Shown in pieces: positions 1 to 8,318 of a stretch of 64,000 nucleotides of DNA (positions are counted from its first letter, which is position 1; every line of letters starts with the position of its first letter). The translations under genes were made by a program, and so were the position numbers. A model generated the notes under the pieces. It was not told where the DNA came from. It made no database searches and saw nothing but the letters and a program-made list of their open reading frames with translations. This DNA is from Propionibacteriales bacterium (GTDB lineage: Bacteria; Actinomycetota; Actinomycetes; Propionibacteriales; Nocardioidaceae): assembly GCA_026392415.1 (NCBI GenBank), contig JAPLCC010000015.1:124001-188000 (forward strand), written 5' to 3'.

Positions 1-905
1 ACCGTGGCTTCGCTGATCTCCCACAGCTTCTTCGCGGCCGCCTCGTCCCTCGCGAGCTTGCTGCGACCGACGATCCGCGGCGTACCCATCATCTGCTGAA
101 GTCCGCTCGGGCCGACGAAGGTGTTGCCGGGCAGGTCCTCGGTCGCGGCCATCAACGAGGGCCAGGCACCGGCGGCCGCGGGCTGTGAGATCACCTTGAC
201 GGTCGCGTCGAGGATCGAGGCGACCCCGCCACGGGAGCGACCGTACTGGCCGTTGGCCGCGAGGTGGGTACCGGCGAAGCCGGGGTGTGCGGCGAGCGCG
301 CGAACGGGCAGGTCGGCCTCCCGCATCCGGCGGTCGAGCTCGGCAGTGAGGTGCAGATTGGCCAGCTTGGTCTGTGCGTAGACCCGCCACTTGTTGTAGC
401 GGCCGGTCTGCTCCCGCGGATCGCCGAGAGGCGACTTCCCGGCGACGTGGTGGAACATCGACGACACACTCACCACCCTTCCGTCAGCGCTCTGCACGAG
501 CTGCGGCAGGAGGAGGCCGGTGAGCAGGAACGGTCCGAAGTGGTTGGTCGCCATCTGCAGCTCCAGACCGTCCGCCGTCCGGGAGTACGCCGTCCCCATC
601 ACGCCGGCGTTGTTGACCAGCACGTCGATGGGGCCGATCTGCGCGGCGTTGGCAGCCGCCGTACGCACGGACGCGAGGCTGGCGAGGTCCAGGTGCAGCG
701 CCTCGAGCGACGCTCCGGGGACCTCGACCCTGATGGCAGCGACCGTCTCCTCCACCTTGGTCGGGTTGCGTCCGGCGAGGACGACGCGGGCGCCCCGGCG
801 GGCCAGTTCGAGAGCCGTGAAGTGGCCGAGCCCGCCGAGGGTCGGTCCGGTGATCACGATGGTCCGCCCGCTCTGGTCCGGGAGGTCGGCGACGTTCCAG
901 TGCAT
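1..905 (-). CDS. Short-chain dehydrogenase/reductase, C-terminus cut by window edge
   Basis: An NAD(P)-dependent short-chain dehydrogenase of the classical Rossmann type; about 301 codons are visible before the window ends. The glycine-rich cofactor loop is TGPTLGGLG at residues 19-27, an NNAG motif lies near residue 98, and the catalytic YxxxK appears as YAQTK near residues 175-179. The length resembles the retinol-dehydrogenase-like branch, whose members oxidise or reduce lipophilic alcohols and ketones; the substrate here cannot be read from sequence. The ATG lies 7 nt after the stop of the upstream mycothiol-type gene on the same strand, so the two are probably co-transcribed. Confidence 0.85.
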   Translation of the reverse strand, partial: MHWNVADLPDQSGRTIVITGPTLGGLGHFTALELARRGARVVLAGRNPTKVEETVAAIRVEVPGASLEALHLDLASLASVRTAAANAAQIGPIDVLVNNAGVMGTAYSRTADGLELQMATNHFGPFLLTGLLLPQLVQSADGRVVSVSSMFHHVAGKSPLGDPREQTGRYNKWRVYAQTKLANLHLTAELDRRMREADLPVRALAAHPGFAGTHLAANGQYGRSRGGVASILDATVKVISQPAAAGAWPSLMAATEDLPGNTFVGPSGLQQMMGTPRIVGRSKLARDEAAAKKLWEISEAT

Positions 906-912
906 GGTGGTC

Positions 913-1728
913 CTAGGGGGTGGTGGCGAGTTGCTCGACGATGCGTCGACCGAGCTCCTGGTCTCCTGAGACAACGACCGAACCCGGCTCCACGGCACGC
1001 CGTCCTCCGGCGAGCACGATGAAGCTCTCCCGATCGGTCTCGATCCGGACCGTCGGCGCATCCGGTACGACGTCGAGTCGGCGGCCACGACCGTCGTCGC
1101 CGATCTCGACCGCGACAGGCGCGCTTCCCTCGACCGCGAGAACGGCCGTCGTACCGGCCGGTGGGCCGACGCGCTTGCCGACGATGAACCCGAAGGCCTC
1201 GGAGAGGTAGTCGGCGGTGTGCTGTGCTCCGGCACTGTCCATCCCGCCGGGGCGGCCGACTGCGCGGCGGACGTCCTGCTCGTGCATCCAGACGTCGAGC
1301 GGGCGATTGCGCAGCAGCGTGCGCTGGTTCCAGCCGATCAACCCGAAGATGCCGTCGGCGGGCGCGTCCGGGTCGGTCGGCGGCTCCTCGGCAAGCCGCT
1401 TGCGCCGGTCACCGGTCACCGAACGGATCTCCTCGATGATCGAGGCCGGGTCGCGGTCCCGACGCGTGACCACCCCGATCTCGGTGAACTGGCCCATCGG
1501 GCCGGTGATGTGCGGCGCATCGGCGATCTCGGCCGTTTCCTCGGGTCCACCGGCGAGGATCGACTCGAGGTGCGCGGTGTGCGAGGCGACCGCCTTCACG
1601 TCCCAGCCCGCGAGGTCGGTCGGTGTCGCCCAGTCCTCGGGCCCGAGGTCCTCGAGCAGCGCGAGAAGGTCCCCCACCGAGGCCCACCAGGCGTCGACGT
1701 ACCGGGCCAGCAACTCCTGATCGCTCAT
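913..1728 (-). CDS. Maleylpyruvate isomerase family (MDMPI/DinB-like) mycothiol-dependent protein
   Basis: A 271-residue protein of the TIGR03083 family: an N-terminal DinB-like four-helix bundle with the characteristic stretch TDLAGWDVKAVASHTAHLE (about residues 37-55), whose histidines are expected metal ligands, followed by a C-terminal MDMPI/SCP-2-like domain. Family members use mycothiol, the actinobacterial thiol, for isomerase or conjugation reactions, but most have no known substrate. It is first in a two-gene unit with the SDR. An inverted-repeat terminator lies between it and fadE5, so it probably has its own promoter despite sharing the strand. Specific reaction unknown. Confidence 0.8.
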   Translation of the reverse strand: MSDQELLARYVDAWWASVGDLLALLEDLGPEDWATPTDLAGWDVKAVASHTAHLESILAGGPEETAEIADAPHITGPMGQFTEIGVVTRRDRDPASIIEEIRSVTGDRRKRLAEEPPTDPDAPADGIFGLIGWNQRTLLRNRPLDVWMHEQDVRRAVGRPGGMDSAGAQHTADYLSEAFGFIVGKRVGPPAGTTAVLAVEGSAPVAVEIGDDGRGRRLDVVPDAPTVRIETDRESFIVLAGGRRAVEPGSVVVSGDQELGRRIVEQLATTP

Positions 1729-1748
1729 GCCGCGATGCTAGCGACAAG

Positions 1749-1786
1749 ACGACGGCCGCCCCGGAGCATTCCGGGACGGCCGTCGT
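1749..1786 (-). terminator. Intrinsic terminator downstream of the acyl-CoA dehydrogenase gene
   Basis: A perfect 10-bp stem, ACGACGGCCG pairing with CGGCCGTCGT, is continued by a CCCGGA/TCCGGG-type inner stem. It lies 20 nt beyond the stop of the FadE5-like gene. There is only a short T tract, as is usual in high-GC actinobacteria. Confidence 0.7.
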
Positions 1787-1807
1787 TTGGAGCAGATCAG
1801 CTGCGGA

Positions 1808-3682
1808 TCAGAAAGCAGCCTCGTCGAGGTCCATGATCGCGAGGTCGGTGGCCTCGGCGATCCGGAGCTCGGCCGTGATCCGCGGCAGGTTGAGCTGCGC
1901 GAACCACTGGGCTGCTGCCACCTTGCCCTCGTAGTAGGCCGTGTCACCGCCCGCGGCGTCCAGCTTCTCCAGCGCCACCTCGGCGCCGCGGAGCAGCAGC
2001 CAGGCACAGACCACGTCACCGAGCGCCATCAGGATGCGCGTGGTGTTGAGGCCGACCTTGTAGATGTTGCGCAGGTCGCCGCCGGAGTTGACGTCGGACG
2101 ACATCAGGTCGTTGATCATCAGACCGACGAGGCTCTGGGCGTCGTCGAGCGCGGTCGCGAGGAGTGCGCGCTCGTTCTTGAGACGGCCGTTGCCCGCCTC
2201 GGTCTCCACGAACGCCTTGATCTCGGCGGCGAGGTGGCCGAGCGCCTGGCCCTGGTCCTTGACGATCTTCCGGAAGAAGAAGTCCTGGCCCTGGATCGCG
2301 GTGGTGCCCTCGTAGAGGGTGTCGATCTTGGCGTCGCGGACGTACTGCTCGATGGGGTACTCCTGCAGGAAGCCCGAACCACCGAAGGTCTGCAGCGACT
2401 CGGTGCCGAGCAGCACCCACGAACGCTCCGAGCCGTAGCCCTTGACGATCGGGAGCAGCAGGTCGTTGACCGCCTCGGCCAGCTTGTCGTGCTCGCCGGC
2501 CGCCTTCGCCATCGCGACCTTGTCCTGCCACGTCGACGTGTAGATCACGAGCGAGCGCATCGCCTCGGCGAAGGACTTCTGGGTGATCAGCGAGCGACGG
2601 ACGTCGGGGTGGTTGGTGATCGTGACCCGCGGCGCGGCCTTGTCGGCAGCCTGGGTCAGGTCGGCACCCTGGACGCGCGTCTTGGCGTACTCGAGCGCGT
2701 TGAGGTAACCGGTGGAGAGCGTCGCGATGGCCTTGGTGCCGACCATCATGCGAGCGTTCTCGATGACGTCGAACATCTGGCGGATGCCGTCGTGGACCTC
2801 GCCGAGCAGCCAGCCCTGCGCTGCCTCGCCGCCGCCGACCTGTGCGTCGCCGAAAGTGAGCTCGCAGGTGTTGGACACCTTGATGCCCATCTTGTGCTCG
2901 ACGTTGGTGACGTAGACGCCGTTGCGCTCGCCGGTCAGCTCACCGGTCTGGTGGTCGAAGTGGTACTTCGGGACGAGGAAGAGCGAGAGACCCTTCGTGC
3001 CCGGGCCACCCACGCCCTCGACGCCCTTCGGGCGGGCGAGGACCAGGTGCATGATGTTCTCCTGCAGGTCCGACTCCGCGCTGGTGATGAAGCGCTTGAC
3101 GCCGGAGATGTTCCAGGAGCCGTCGTCGTTGGGCGTGGCGAACGTCTTGCCCGCACCCACGTCGGAGCCCGCGTCGGGCTCGGTGAGCACCATCGTGGCG
3201 CCCCACAGGCGCTCGACCATGATCTCGGCGATCCGCACGTCGCGAGCGACGCCGTTGGCGTTCTTGAAGACGACCGAACCCATCGACGGGCCGGTGCAGT
3301 ACATCCAGATCGGGGCCTGCGCGCCGAGGACCATCTCACCGGTCGCCCAGACGAGCGACGGCGGAGCGGTGGTGCCGCCGATCTCCTCGGGAAGGCCGAG
3401 GCCCCAGAAGCCGGACTCCATCCAGGTGTCGTAGGACTTCTTGAACGACGCCGGCAGCGGCGCGGTGTTGGTCTTCGGGTCGAAGACCGGCGGGTTCCGG
3501 TCGGAGTCGACGTACGACGCCGCCAGGTCCTCGCGGGCGATGCGCTCGACCTCGCTGAGGACCTCGTGCGCGGTGTCGACATCCATCTCTTCGTAGATGC
3601 CGGTCCCGAGGTACTCCTGGACCTTGAAGAGCTCAAACAGGTTGAACTCGATGTCGCGGAGGTTGCTCTTGTAGTGGCTCAC
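1808..3682 (-). CDS. fadE5: Acyl-CoA dehydrogenase, FadE5-like
   Basis: A flavoprotein catalysing the first step of fatty acyl-CoA beta-oxidation (alpha,beta-dehydrogenation), passing electrons to ETF. At 624 residues it is longer than the usual ~380-aa family and fits the FadE5 class, which has an extra C-terminal domain; the N-terminus [10 protein letters not shown] and the NPPVFDPKT motif near residue 63 closely resemble mycobacterial FadE5 as I remember it. The catalytic glutamate is expected at E458 in YEGTTAIQ. The start is GTG. A TACT-N4-AGTA palindrome lies 30 nt upstream, in the gap with the divergent Rrf2 gene. The EtfD-like gene at 18.2-21.4 kb is the likely downstream electron acceptor module. 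Confidence 0.9.
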   Translation of the reverse strand: MSHYKSNLRDIEFNLFELFKVQEYLGTGIYEEMDVDTAHEVLSEVERIAREDLAASYVDSDRNPPVFDPKTNTAPLPASFKKSYDTWMESGFWGLGLPEEIGGTTAPPSLVWATGEMVLGAQAPIWMYCTGPSMGSVVFKNANGVARDVRIAEIMVERLWGATMVLTEPDAGSDVGAGKTFATPNDDGSWNISGVKRFITSAESDLQENIMHLVLARPKGVEGVGGPGTKGLSLFLVPKYHFDHQTGELTGERNGVYVTNVEHKMGIKVSNTCELTFGDAQVGGGEAAQGWLLGEVHDGIRQMFDVIENARMMVGTKAIATLSTGYLNALEYAKTRVQGADLTQAADKAAPRVTITNHPDVRRSLITQKSFAEAMRSLVIYTSTWQDKVAMAKAAGEHDKLAEAVNDLLLPIVKGYGSERSWVLLGTESLQTFGGSGFLQEYPIEQYVRDAKIDTLYEGTTAIQGQDFFFRKIVKDQGQALGHLAAEIKAFVETEAGNGRLKNERALLATALDDAQSLVGLMINDLMSSDVNSGGDLRNIYKVGLNTTRILMALGDVVCAWLLLRGAEVALEKLDAAGGDTAYYEGKVAAAQWFAQLNLPRITAELRIAEATDLAIMDLDEAAF

Positions 3683-3711
3683 TGTCCCACCGTTTCTAAA
3701 GGTATTGATGA

Positions 3712-3729
3712 GTGCTACTCGTCAGTAAC
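3712..3729. promoter_or_regulatory. Candidate operator, TACT-N4-AGTA palindrome, upstream of fadE5
   Basis: GTGCTACTCGTCAGTAAC contains the perfect inverted repeat TACT-CGTC-AGTA. An 18-nt site matching it at 15 positions lies upstream of hbd at 49023. Sharing between two beta-oxidation genes suggests a fatty-acid-responsive TetR or GntR repressor; this is inference, and no such regulator is adjacent. Confidence 0.45.
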
Positions 3730-3867
3730 TTAATGATACGGGGGGTGCTTGCTCCCTGCAAGCAGCGGGCGGTCGGAAACGCGTCACACTGCGCAACCAC
3801 GCGGATCCTCCGACAGATGCGCCCTAGGTCGAGTGAATCGATCGAGCAATCTGACACACTTGGGTCC

Positions 3868-4326
3868 ATGCGCGTCTCCGCGAAGTCCGACTACGCCCTG
3901 CGCGCCCTGATCGCGATGGCGTCGCGGTCCGACGGGCGAGCCGTCAGCGCCGAAGAACTGGGGCGCCTTCAGGACATCCCGCACGGCTTCCTGCAGGCCA
4001 TCCTCGCCGACCTCCGCCGCGCCAGCATCGTGATGTCGCAGCGCGGCCAGTCCGGCGGCTGGCGGATGGCCCGAGAAGCCGACACCGTCTCCGTCGCCGA
4101 CGTGATCCGTGCCGTCGACGGCCCGCTGGTCTCCGTCTACGGCCTGCGCCCCGAGGCCGTCAACTACAACGAGTCCGCCGAGGTCCTCCAGCACGTCTGG
4201 ATCGCCGCGCGCCGCGCCCTGCGCGAAGTCTTCGAGGACGTCTCCATCCAGCAGCTCGCCGACGGCGTGCTCCCGGATGCCGTCACCTCACGCACCGCCG
4301 ACGAAGACGCCTGGCAGCCACACTGA
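3868..4326 (+). CDS. Rrf2 family transcriptional regulator without cluster cysteines
   Basis: A 152-residue winged-helix regulator of the Rrf2 family, starting MRVSAKSDYALRALIAM, the standard Rrf2 N-terminus. IscR and NsrR carry three conserved cysteines that bind an Fe-S cluster; this protein has no cysteine at all, so it must sense something else or act through another ligand. The ATG at 3868 was chosen because it places the family start at residue 1; upstream in-frame codons have no family resemblance. It is divergent from fadE5 across 185 bp and followed by a secreted protein gene. Target unknown. Confidence 0.85.
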   Translation: MRVSAKSDYALRALIAMASRSDGRAVSAEELGRLQDIPHGFLQAILADLRRASIVMSQRGQSGGWRMAREADTVSVADVIRAVDGPLVSVYGLRPEAVNYNESAEVLQHVWIAARRALREVFEDVSIQQLADGVLPDAVTSRTADEDAWQPH

Positions 4327-4397
4327 GCCCCGGGACCCCCGGCCTGAGTTGAGGGTCCTTCGCTCAGGCGGGCGCGCCGTGCGCCAATCGGACCACC

Positions 4398-7004
4398 ATG
4401 GTCCGCCGCGTTCTCGTCTCTCTTGCCCTTGCGGTCGCTGTGGTCACGCCTGCGGTGGTCGGCCTGACCGATCAGCCGGCTCGACCCGAGCGCTGCAGCA
4501 CGAGCTCTTCCCTCAGCTGGGTCCTGCCCGGCGCCTGCCAGCACACCGACGAGGCGCCGCCCGGCGTCGACCCGACCGAACCGGTCACGACTGCCGAGCT
4601 GCTCGCGCGTGATGGCGGCAGCGAGGGCGCGTACGCAGCCGCCGAGGAGCTGGGCGTCCCGGCGCCCGTCCAGGCAGCGGTGGCCAGCCCGGACGTGGCC
4701 TGTGAGGGCGACGGCGCCAGTGGCTACCGCACCCAGGCGATGTACGTCGTCGAAGCAGGCAGGACGAACCGGTTCGCCGCTCTCCAGTCCAGCCTCCAGC
4801 TCTGGGCCGCGGGGGTCGACGACGTCGTCAACCGCTCCGCGGCCCTCACCGGCGGGGTCCGGCGGGTTCGCTTCGTGACCGACACCGCGGGCGCAACCTG
4901 CGTGGCGAAGGTCCTCAACGTCACCGTGCCGGCCGGTTCGATGAGCTCCTTCAACGCGACGATCTCGGCCGTCCAGGCACTCGGCTACACCGCCGCGAGC
5001 CGCAAGTACCTCATGTGGACCGACGCGACCGTGCTCTGTGGCGTGGCCTCGATGTACCCCAACGACAGCGAGAGCCAGGGCAACCCGAACAACGGCAGCT
5101 ACGCGCAGTACGCGCGCATCGACGCTGGATGCTGGGGCTTCGGGAACGGCGGCGCACAGCACTCCGTCGAGGCCCACGAGCTCGTGCACACCCTCGGCGG
5201 CGTGATGAGCACGGCGCCGCACGGCACCAGGGCAGGTCACTGCTGGGACGAGGCCGACACGATGTGTTACGCCGACGGCGGCGGGTTCGCGATGCAGCAG
5301 GTCTGTGCCGCCGAGCGGGAGTACCTCCTCGACTGCAACAACGACGACTACTTCTCGACGTACCCCGACCCCGGCAGCTGGCTCGACGGCCACTGGAACG
5401 CGGCCGACTCCCGGTTCCTGATCGGCGGCGGCAACGGAGCAGGCGGCGGTACGCCGGGAGCACCGACCGTGCTGGGAGCGACGATCGCCGTCAACAACCC
5501 GGCCATCCCCGGCCTGGCCACCCAGGCGACGGTGGCGCCGTCGCTGCCCGCCGGCCGCACCGTCACTGCCGTGCAGTGGAAGTCCGCCCGTGCCGACTGC
5601 TCGTTCGCCTCGCCGACCGCACTCCAGACCGACGTGACCTGCGCGGCCGCCGCTGCCGCACCGACCACGGTGAGCGTGACATTGACCGACTCGTCCGGCG
5701 CGACGAAGGTCGTGACGAGCCCCCTGACCTTTGCGACGGGTACGGCGCGGCCGGTGACGGTGAGCATCGGCGCAGCCGGTCAGTGGCCGGGCGACGGGGC
5801 TTCCGCCGCGGTGTGCACAGGCGCCGCGTTCCCTCTCACTGCCCGCGTCGTCGACGTCGCGAGCGGACAGCCGGTCAAGGGTCTGGCCACGCCGCTGACC
5901 AAGCAGACGCCGACCATGACCGCGCCCGCGAGCGCCGGCTCCCCCGTCACCGCGGTGTCCGGCACCGCGACCGTGAGCCAGACCGCGACGGTCAGCACCA
6001 CCTATCGCGCCCGGACCGCCGCCGGCACGGTCTACGCCGCCGGAGGACCTGTCGCGATGGTCGCGACACCGGCTCGCTGCACGACCACGCTCGTGGCCGA
6101 GGTGAGCGACGACGACGTCCACTACGCGGATCCGGTGGTCGTGAGCGGCACCCTGTCGGCCGCCGTCGGCGCGACTCCCGTTGCGGCGTCCGGCGTCGCG
6201 CTCGCCGTACGGCTGACCACCAGCGCAGGAAACGTGCTCTCGCTCGGATCGGCGAAGACCACGGCGGACGGCACCTACGCACTGACGATCAAGCCGACCG
6301 CGACCGGCACCGTGTCGGTGAGCCTGGCCGCCAGCACCGCCTACACCGCAGCAACAGCCTCGGCCGGGAACGTGACCGTCAACCTGCCGGACACACGGAT
6401 CACCGGCGATGTCGACCAGACCGATGTCGGCCACGGCCAGCCCGTCCGGGTGACCGGAACCCTGCGGCGCGACGCCGACGGCGTCGTCACCGCGCTCGCC
6501 AGCAAGCCGGTGGGCATCTACGTCACGCCACCCGGCGGCGCCGCCGTCAAGATCGGGTCGGCCACCACCACGGCCACCGGCACGTACGCCGTGTCCGTGG
6601 CACTCAAGGTGAGCGGCAGACTCTCCGTCGTGTACGCCGGCGCAGCCGGCCAGCCGGCGACGAGTGCCGACGTGGGCGCGGTCGTGGCAGGCACCTGGAC
6701 GACCTCGGTCACCTCGACGGCGTCCGTCTCGTCCGTGGTGGCCGGAGGTTCGGTGACCATCAGCGGGTCGGTGTCCCGGACCTACGGCGGTTCCACGCTG
6801 CCAGCAGCAGGGCTGCGGGTGAAGGTGACGTTCCGCGCGACCGGAGGGGCCACGGTCATCGTTTCCACGGTGACGACCACGGCAGCGGGCACGTTCATCG
6901 CGCGCGTCTTCCCGAAGGCGAGCGGCACCTGGACCGCGACGGTCTCCGGGGTCGCCGGCTACAGCGACGACTCCGGCGAACCGATGACGGTCAGCCTGAG
7001 CTGA
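4398..7004 (+). CDS. Secreted HExxH zinc-peptidase-like protein with C-terminal Ig-like repeats
   Basis: An 868-residue exported protein. Residues 1-21 form a signal peptide (MVRRVLVSLALAVAVVTPAVV). The N-terminal half holds a candidate zinc site HELVHTLGG (HExxHxxG) followed about 30 residues later by DTMCYAD, which looks like a metzincin-type Met-turn; the position of the usual third histidine (HExxHxxGxxH) is methionine, so the third ligand is uncertain, perhaps the histidine in APHG. Paired cysteines suggest disulfides. From about residue 345 on, the protein is Thr/Val/Ala-rich with at least four Ig-like beta-sandwich units of about 100 residues. I infer a cell-surface or secreted protease; substrate unknown. 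Confidence 0.7.
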   Translation: MVRRVLVSLALAVAVVTPAVVGLTDQPARPERCSTSSSLSWVLPGACQHTDEAPPGVDPTEPVTTAELLARDGGSEGAYAAAEELGVPAPVQAAVASPDVACEGDGASGYRTQAMYVVEAGRTNRFAALQSSLQLWAAGVDDVVNRSAALTGGVRRVRFVTDTAGATCVAKVLNVTVPAGSMSSFNATISAVQALGYTAASRKYLMWTDATVLCGVASMYPNDSESQGNPNNGSYAQYARIDAGCWGFGNGGAQHSVEAHELVHTLGGVMSTAPHGTRAGHCWDEADTMCYADGGGFAMQQVCAAEREYLLDCNNDDYFSTYPDPGSWLDGHWNAADSRFLIGGGNGAGGGTPGAPTVLGATIAVNNPAIPGLATQATVAPSLPAGRTVTAVQWKSARADCSFASPTALQTDVTCAAAAAAPTTVSVTLTDSSGATKVVTSPLTFATGTARPVTVSIGAAGQWPGDGASAAVCTGAAFPLTARVVDVASGQPVKGLATPLTKQTPTMTAPASAGSPVTAVSGTATVSQTATVSTTYRARTAAGTVYAAGGPVAMVATPARCTTTLVAEVSDDDVHYADPVVVSGTLSAAVGATPVAASGVALAVRLTTSAGNVLSLGSAKTTADGTYALTIKPTATGTVSVSLAASTAYTAATASAGNVTVNLPDTRITGDVDQTDVGHGQPVRVTGTLRRDADGVVTALASKPVGIYVTPPGGAAVKIGSATTTATGTYAVSVALKVSGRLSVVYAGAAGQPATSADVGAVVAGTWTTSVTSTASVSSVVAGGSVTISGSVSRTYGGSTLPAAGLRVKVTFRATGGATVIVSTVTTTAAGTFIARVFPKASGTWTATVSGVAGYSDDSGEPMTVSLS

Positions 7005-7011
7005 GCCTCGC

Positions 7012-7758
7012 TCAGGCGACTTCGTCGAGCTTGCGCTTGAGCTTGCGGCGCCGGCGGTCGAGCTCCTCGAGGCGGACCTCGAGCGAGGCATTGCGTCGGG
7101 CCAGCTTCTCCAGCTCACGAAGTGCGTCGGGCAGCGACTCGACGGCGGGCGCTGCCTGCGGGACCGCGTCGAGTCGCAGGGACGCCGTACCGAAGCCGAC
7201 GAGCTTGCCGAACGCCTTCCAGACGTGGGCCGGGTCCATGCCGTCGGTCTCGATGACGTGCAACCGTTCCGGCTTTCGTACGGCGGCCGCCCAGCGCGTG
7301 ACGGCATCGTTCTCGTCGTCGAGGCCAGTCGTGACCACCACGTGCACCTGGTGGCCGACGAGGGCATCGATCAGCAGGGCGATCTGGTCGGACGTGGCCG
7401 TGGCGAGGAGCGGCTGGCTGAACACGAGGTCGGCGCGGGACTTCTGGGCGCGGCGGACCAGCTTGGTCCACTGCCCTTCGACGTCATTGCGCTTGAGCCC
7501 CCAGTCCTTGTGCGAGCGGGTGATCTCGACGGCCGCGCGGAAGGACTCGGCGGGAGTCTGAGCGATGGAGGCGACGCCGAGCTCGACGAGCGCCTCGTGG
7601 TGGTGGGCGAGGGCGGGCTCGATCGCGTCGGCGGTGCCCGGCATCCCGACGTGAATCCACGCCTTGAGCTTCTTGACCATGTCCCGACGGTCGCAGGCGC
7701 CGGTGAGCGCGACATGAACCAGCGGTGGCCGGTGGGCGTGCGGCGCATGTGGGGTCAC
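7012..7758 (-). CDS. Degenerate sulfotransferase-like protein
   Basis: A 248-residue cytoplasmic protein. Residues 32-60 (AWIHVGMPGTADAIEPALA onward) line up with the start of actinobacterial sulfotransferase-fold proteins, whose PAPS-binding loop reads roughly HVGLPKTGTTYLQ. Here the loop is HVGMPGTADAI: the lysine and threonines that bind the 5'-phosphate are gone, so catalysis with PAPS is unlikely. The C-terminal 50 residues form a Lys/Arg/Glu-rich coiled coil. A later in-frame ATG at 7680 is an alternative start and would remove 26 residues before the domain. Function unknown; the sulfotransferase relationship is inference from motif order. Confidence 0.55.
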   Translation of the reverse strand: MTPHAPHAHRPPLVHVALTGACDRRDMVKKLKAWIHVGMPGTADAIEPALAHHHEALVELGVASIAQTPAESFRAAVEITRSHKDWGLKRNDVEGQWTKLVRRAQKSRADLVFSQPLLATATSDQIALLIDALVGHQVHVVVTTGLDDENDAVTRWAAAVRKPERLHVIETDGMDPAHVWKAFGKLVGFGTASLRLDAVPQAAPAVESLPDALRELEKLARRNASLEVRLEELDRRRRKLKRKLDEVA

Positions 7759-7772
7759 TCACAGGGGCCGGT

Positions 7773-7807
7773 GGTCGAGGAGGTTGCGAAGCAACCGTCT
7801 CGAGACC
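7773..7807. repeat. Palindromic repeat, short form (family 1)
   Basis: One 35-bp hairpin unit with outer arms GGTCGAGGAGGTTGC and GCAACCGTCTCGAGACC. It is the single-module version of the elements at 36680, 37254 and 42832. It ends exactly where the KstR box at 7807 begins, so it forms the upstream edge of that promoter. Confidence 0.8.
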
Positions 7808-7822
7808 TAGAACACGTTCTAG
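7807..7822. promoter_or_regulatory. KstR-type operator upstream of SnoaL-fold gene
   Basis: CTAGAACACGTTCTAG is a perfect 7-bp inverted repeat around AC and satisfies the mycobacterial KstR consensus TnnAACnnGTTnnA. A possible -10 hexamer TACGAT (7831-7836) puts the transcription start at or next to the ATG at 7843, so the mRNA may be leaderless; no Shine-Dalgarno sequence is visible. Confidence 0.75.
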
Positions 7823-7842
7823 ATTCGCCCTACGATGCTTCC

Positions 7843-8295
7843 ATGATCACCTCCGACGCCATCGTCTGGAACGCGCCCAACGACCCGCACCCGGCGCGCG
7901 CCGCGTCCCAGCGCTCCTACTCCGCCGTGGCCAAGGGCGACCTGGCCGAATGGCTGACCGTCTATGCCGAGGACGCCGTCATCGAGGACCCCGTGGGTCC
8001 GTCGATGTTCGACCCCGAGGGCAAGGGCCACCAGGGCCACGCCGCGATCAGCGCATTCTGGGACAAGGCGATCGCGTCGATCGCGAAGTTCGAGTTCACG
8101 ATCAGCGACTCGTTCGCGAACCCGGGCAGCAACACCTGCGCCAACGTGGGCCAGATCCGGACCACCTTCCCGGACGGTTCATCAGCGGTGACCGACCTGG
8201 TCATGGTCTACGTCATCCACGACGACGGCCGGGTGAAGTCGATGAAGGCGTTCTGGGAGCCGGACCGCACGATGGCGACCTTCCAGAGCGCCTGA
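7843..8295 (+). CDS. SnoaL/NTF2-fold protein, ketosteroid-isomerase-like, KstR-controlled
   Basis: A 150-residue protein with the cone-shaped NTF2/SnoaL fold, seen in the opening AASQRSYSAVAKGDLAEWL, the AEDAVIEDP strand-turn and the C-terminal KSMKAFWEPD. Fold members include delta5-3-ketosteroid isomerase and small polyketide cyclases. The perfect KstR box in its promoter supports a role in sterol or cholesterol side-chain/ring catabolism, but the exact reaction cannot be assigned. The ATG at 7843 is preferred because it directly follows the promoter; earlier in-frame codons run into the repeat and the operator. Confidence 0.75.
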   Translation: MITSDAIVWNAPNDPHPARAASQRSYSAVAKGDLAEWLTVYAEDAVIEDPVGPSMFDPEGKGHQGHAAISAFWDKAIASIAKFEFTISDSFANPGSNTCANVGQIRTTFPDGSSAVTDLVMVYVIHDDGRVKSMKAFWEPDRTMATFQSA

Positions 8296-8318
8296 CGCTG
8301 GCGCCGCGATAGTCGCGA

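Noticed and set aside
4164..7367. A 1067-codon open frame on the minus strand opposite the secreted Ig-repeat protein
   Set aside because: Arg/Gly/His-rich composition, no domain and full overlap with a convincing secreted protein; typical antisense openness in high-GC DNA.
7807..7822. LexA/SOS box
   Set aside because: The half-site spacing is 2 nt (AAC-N2-GTT), whereas actinobacterial LexA boxes have GAAC-N4-GTTC.
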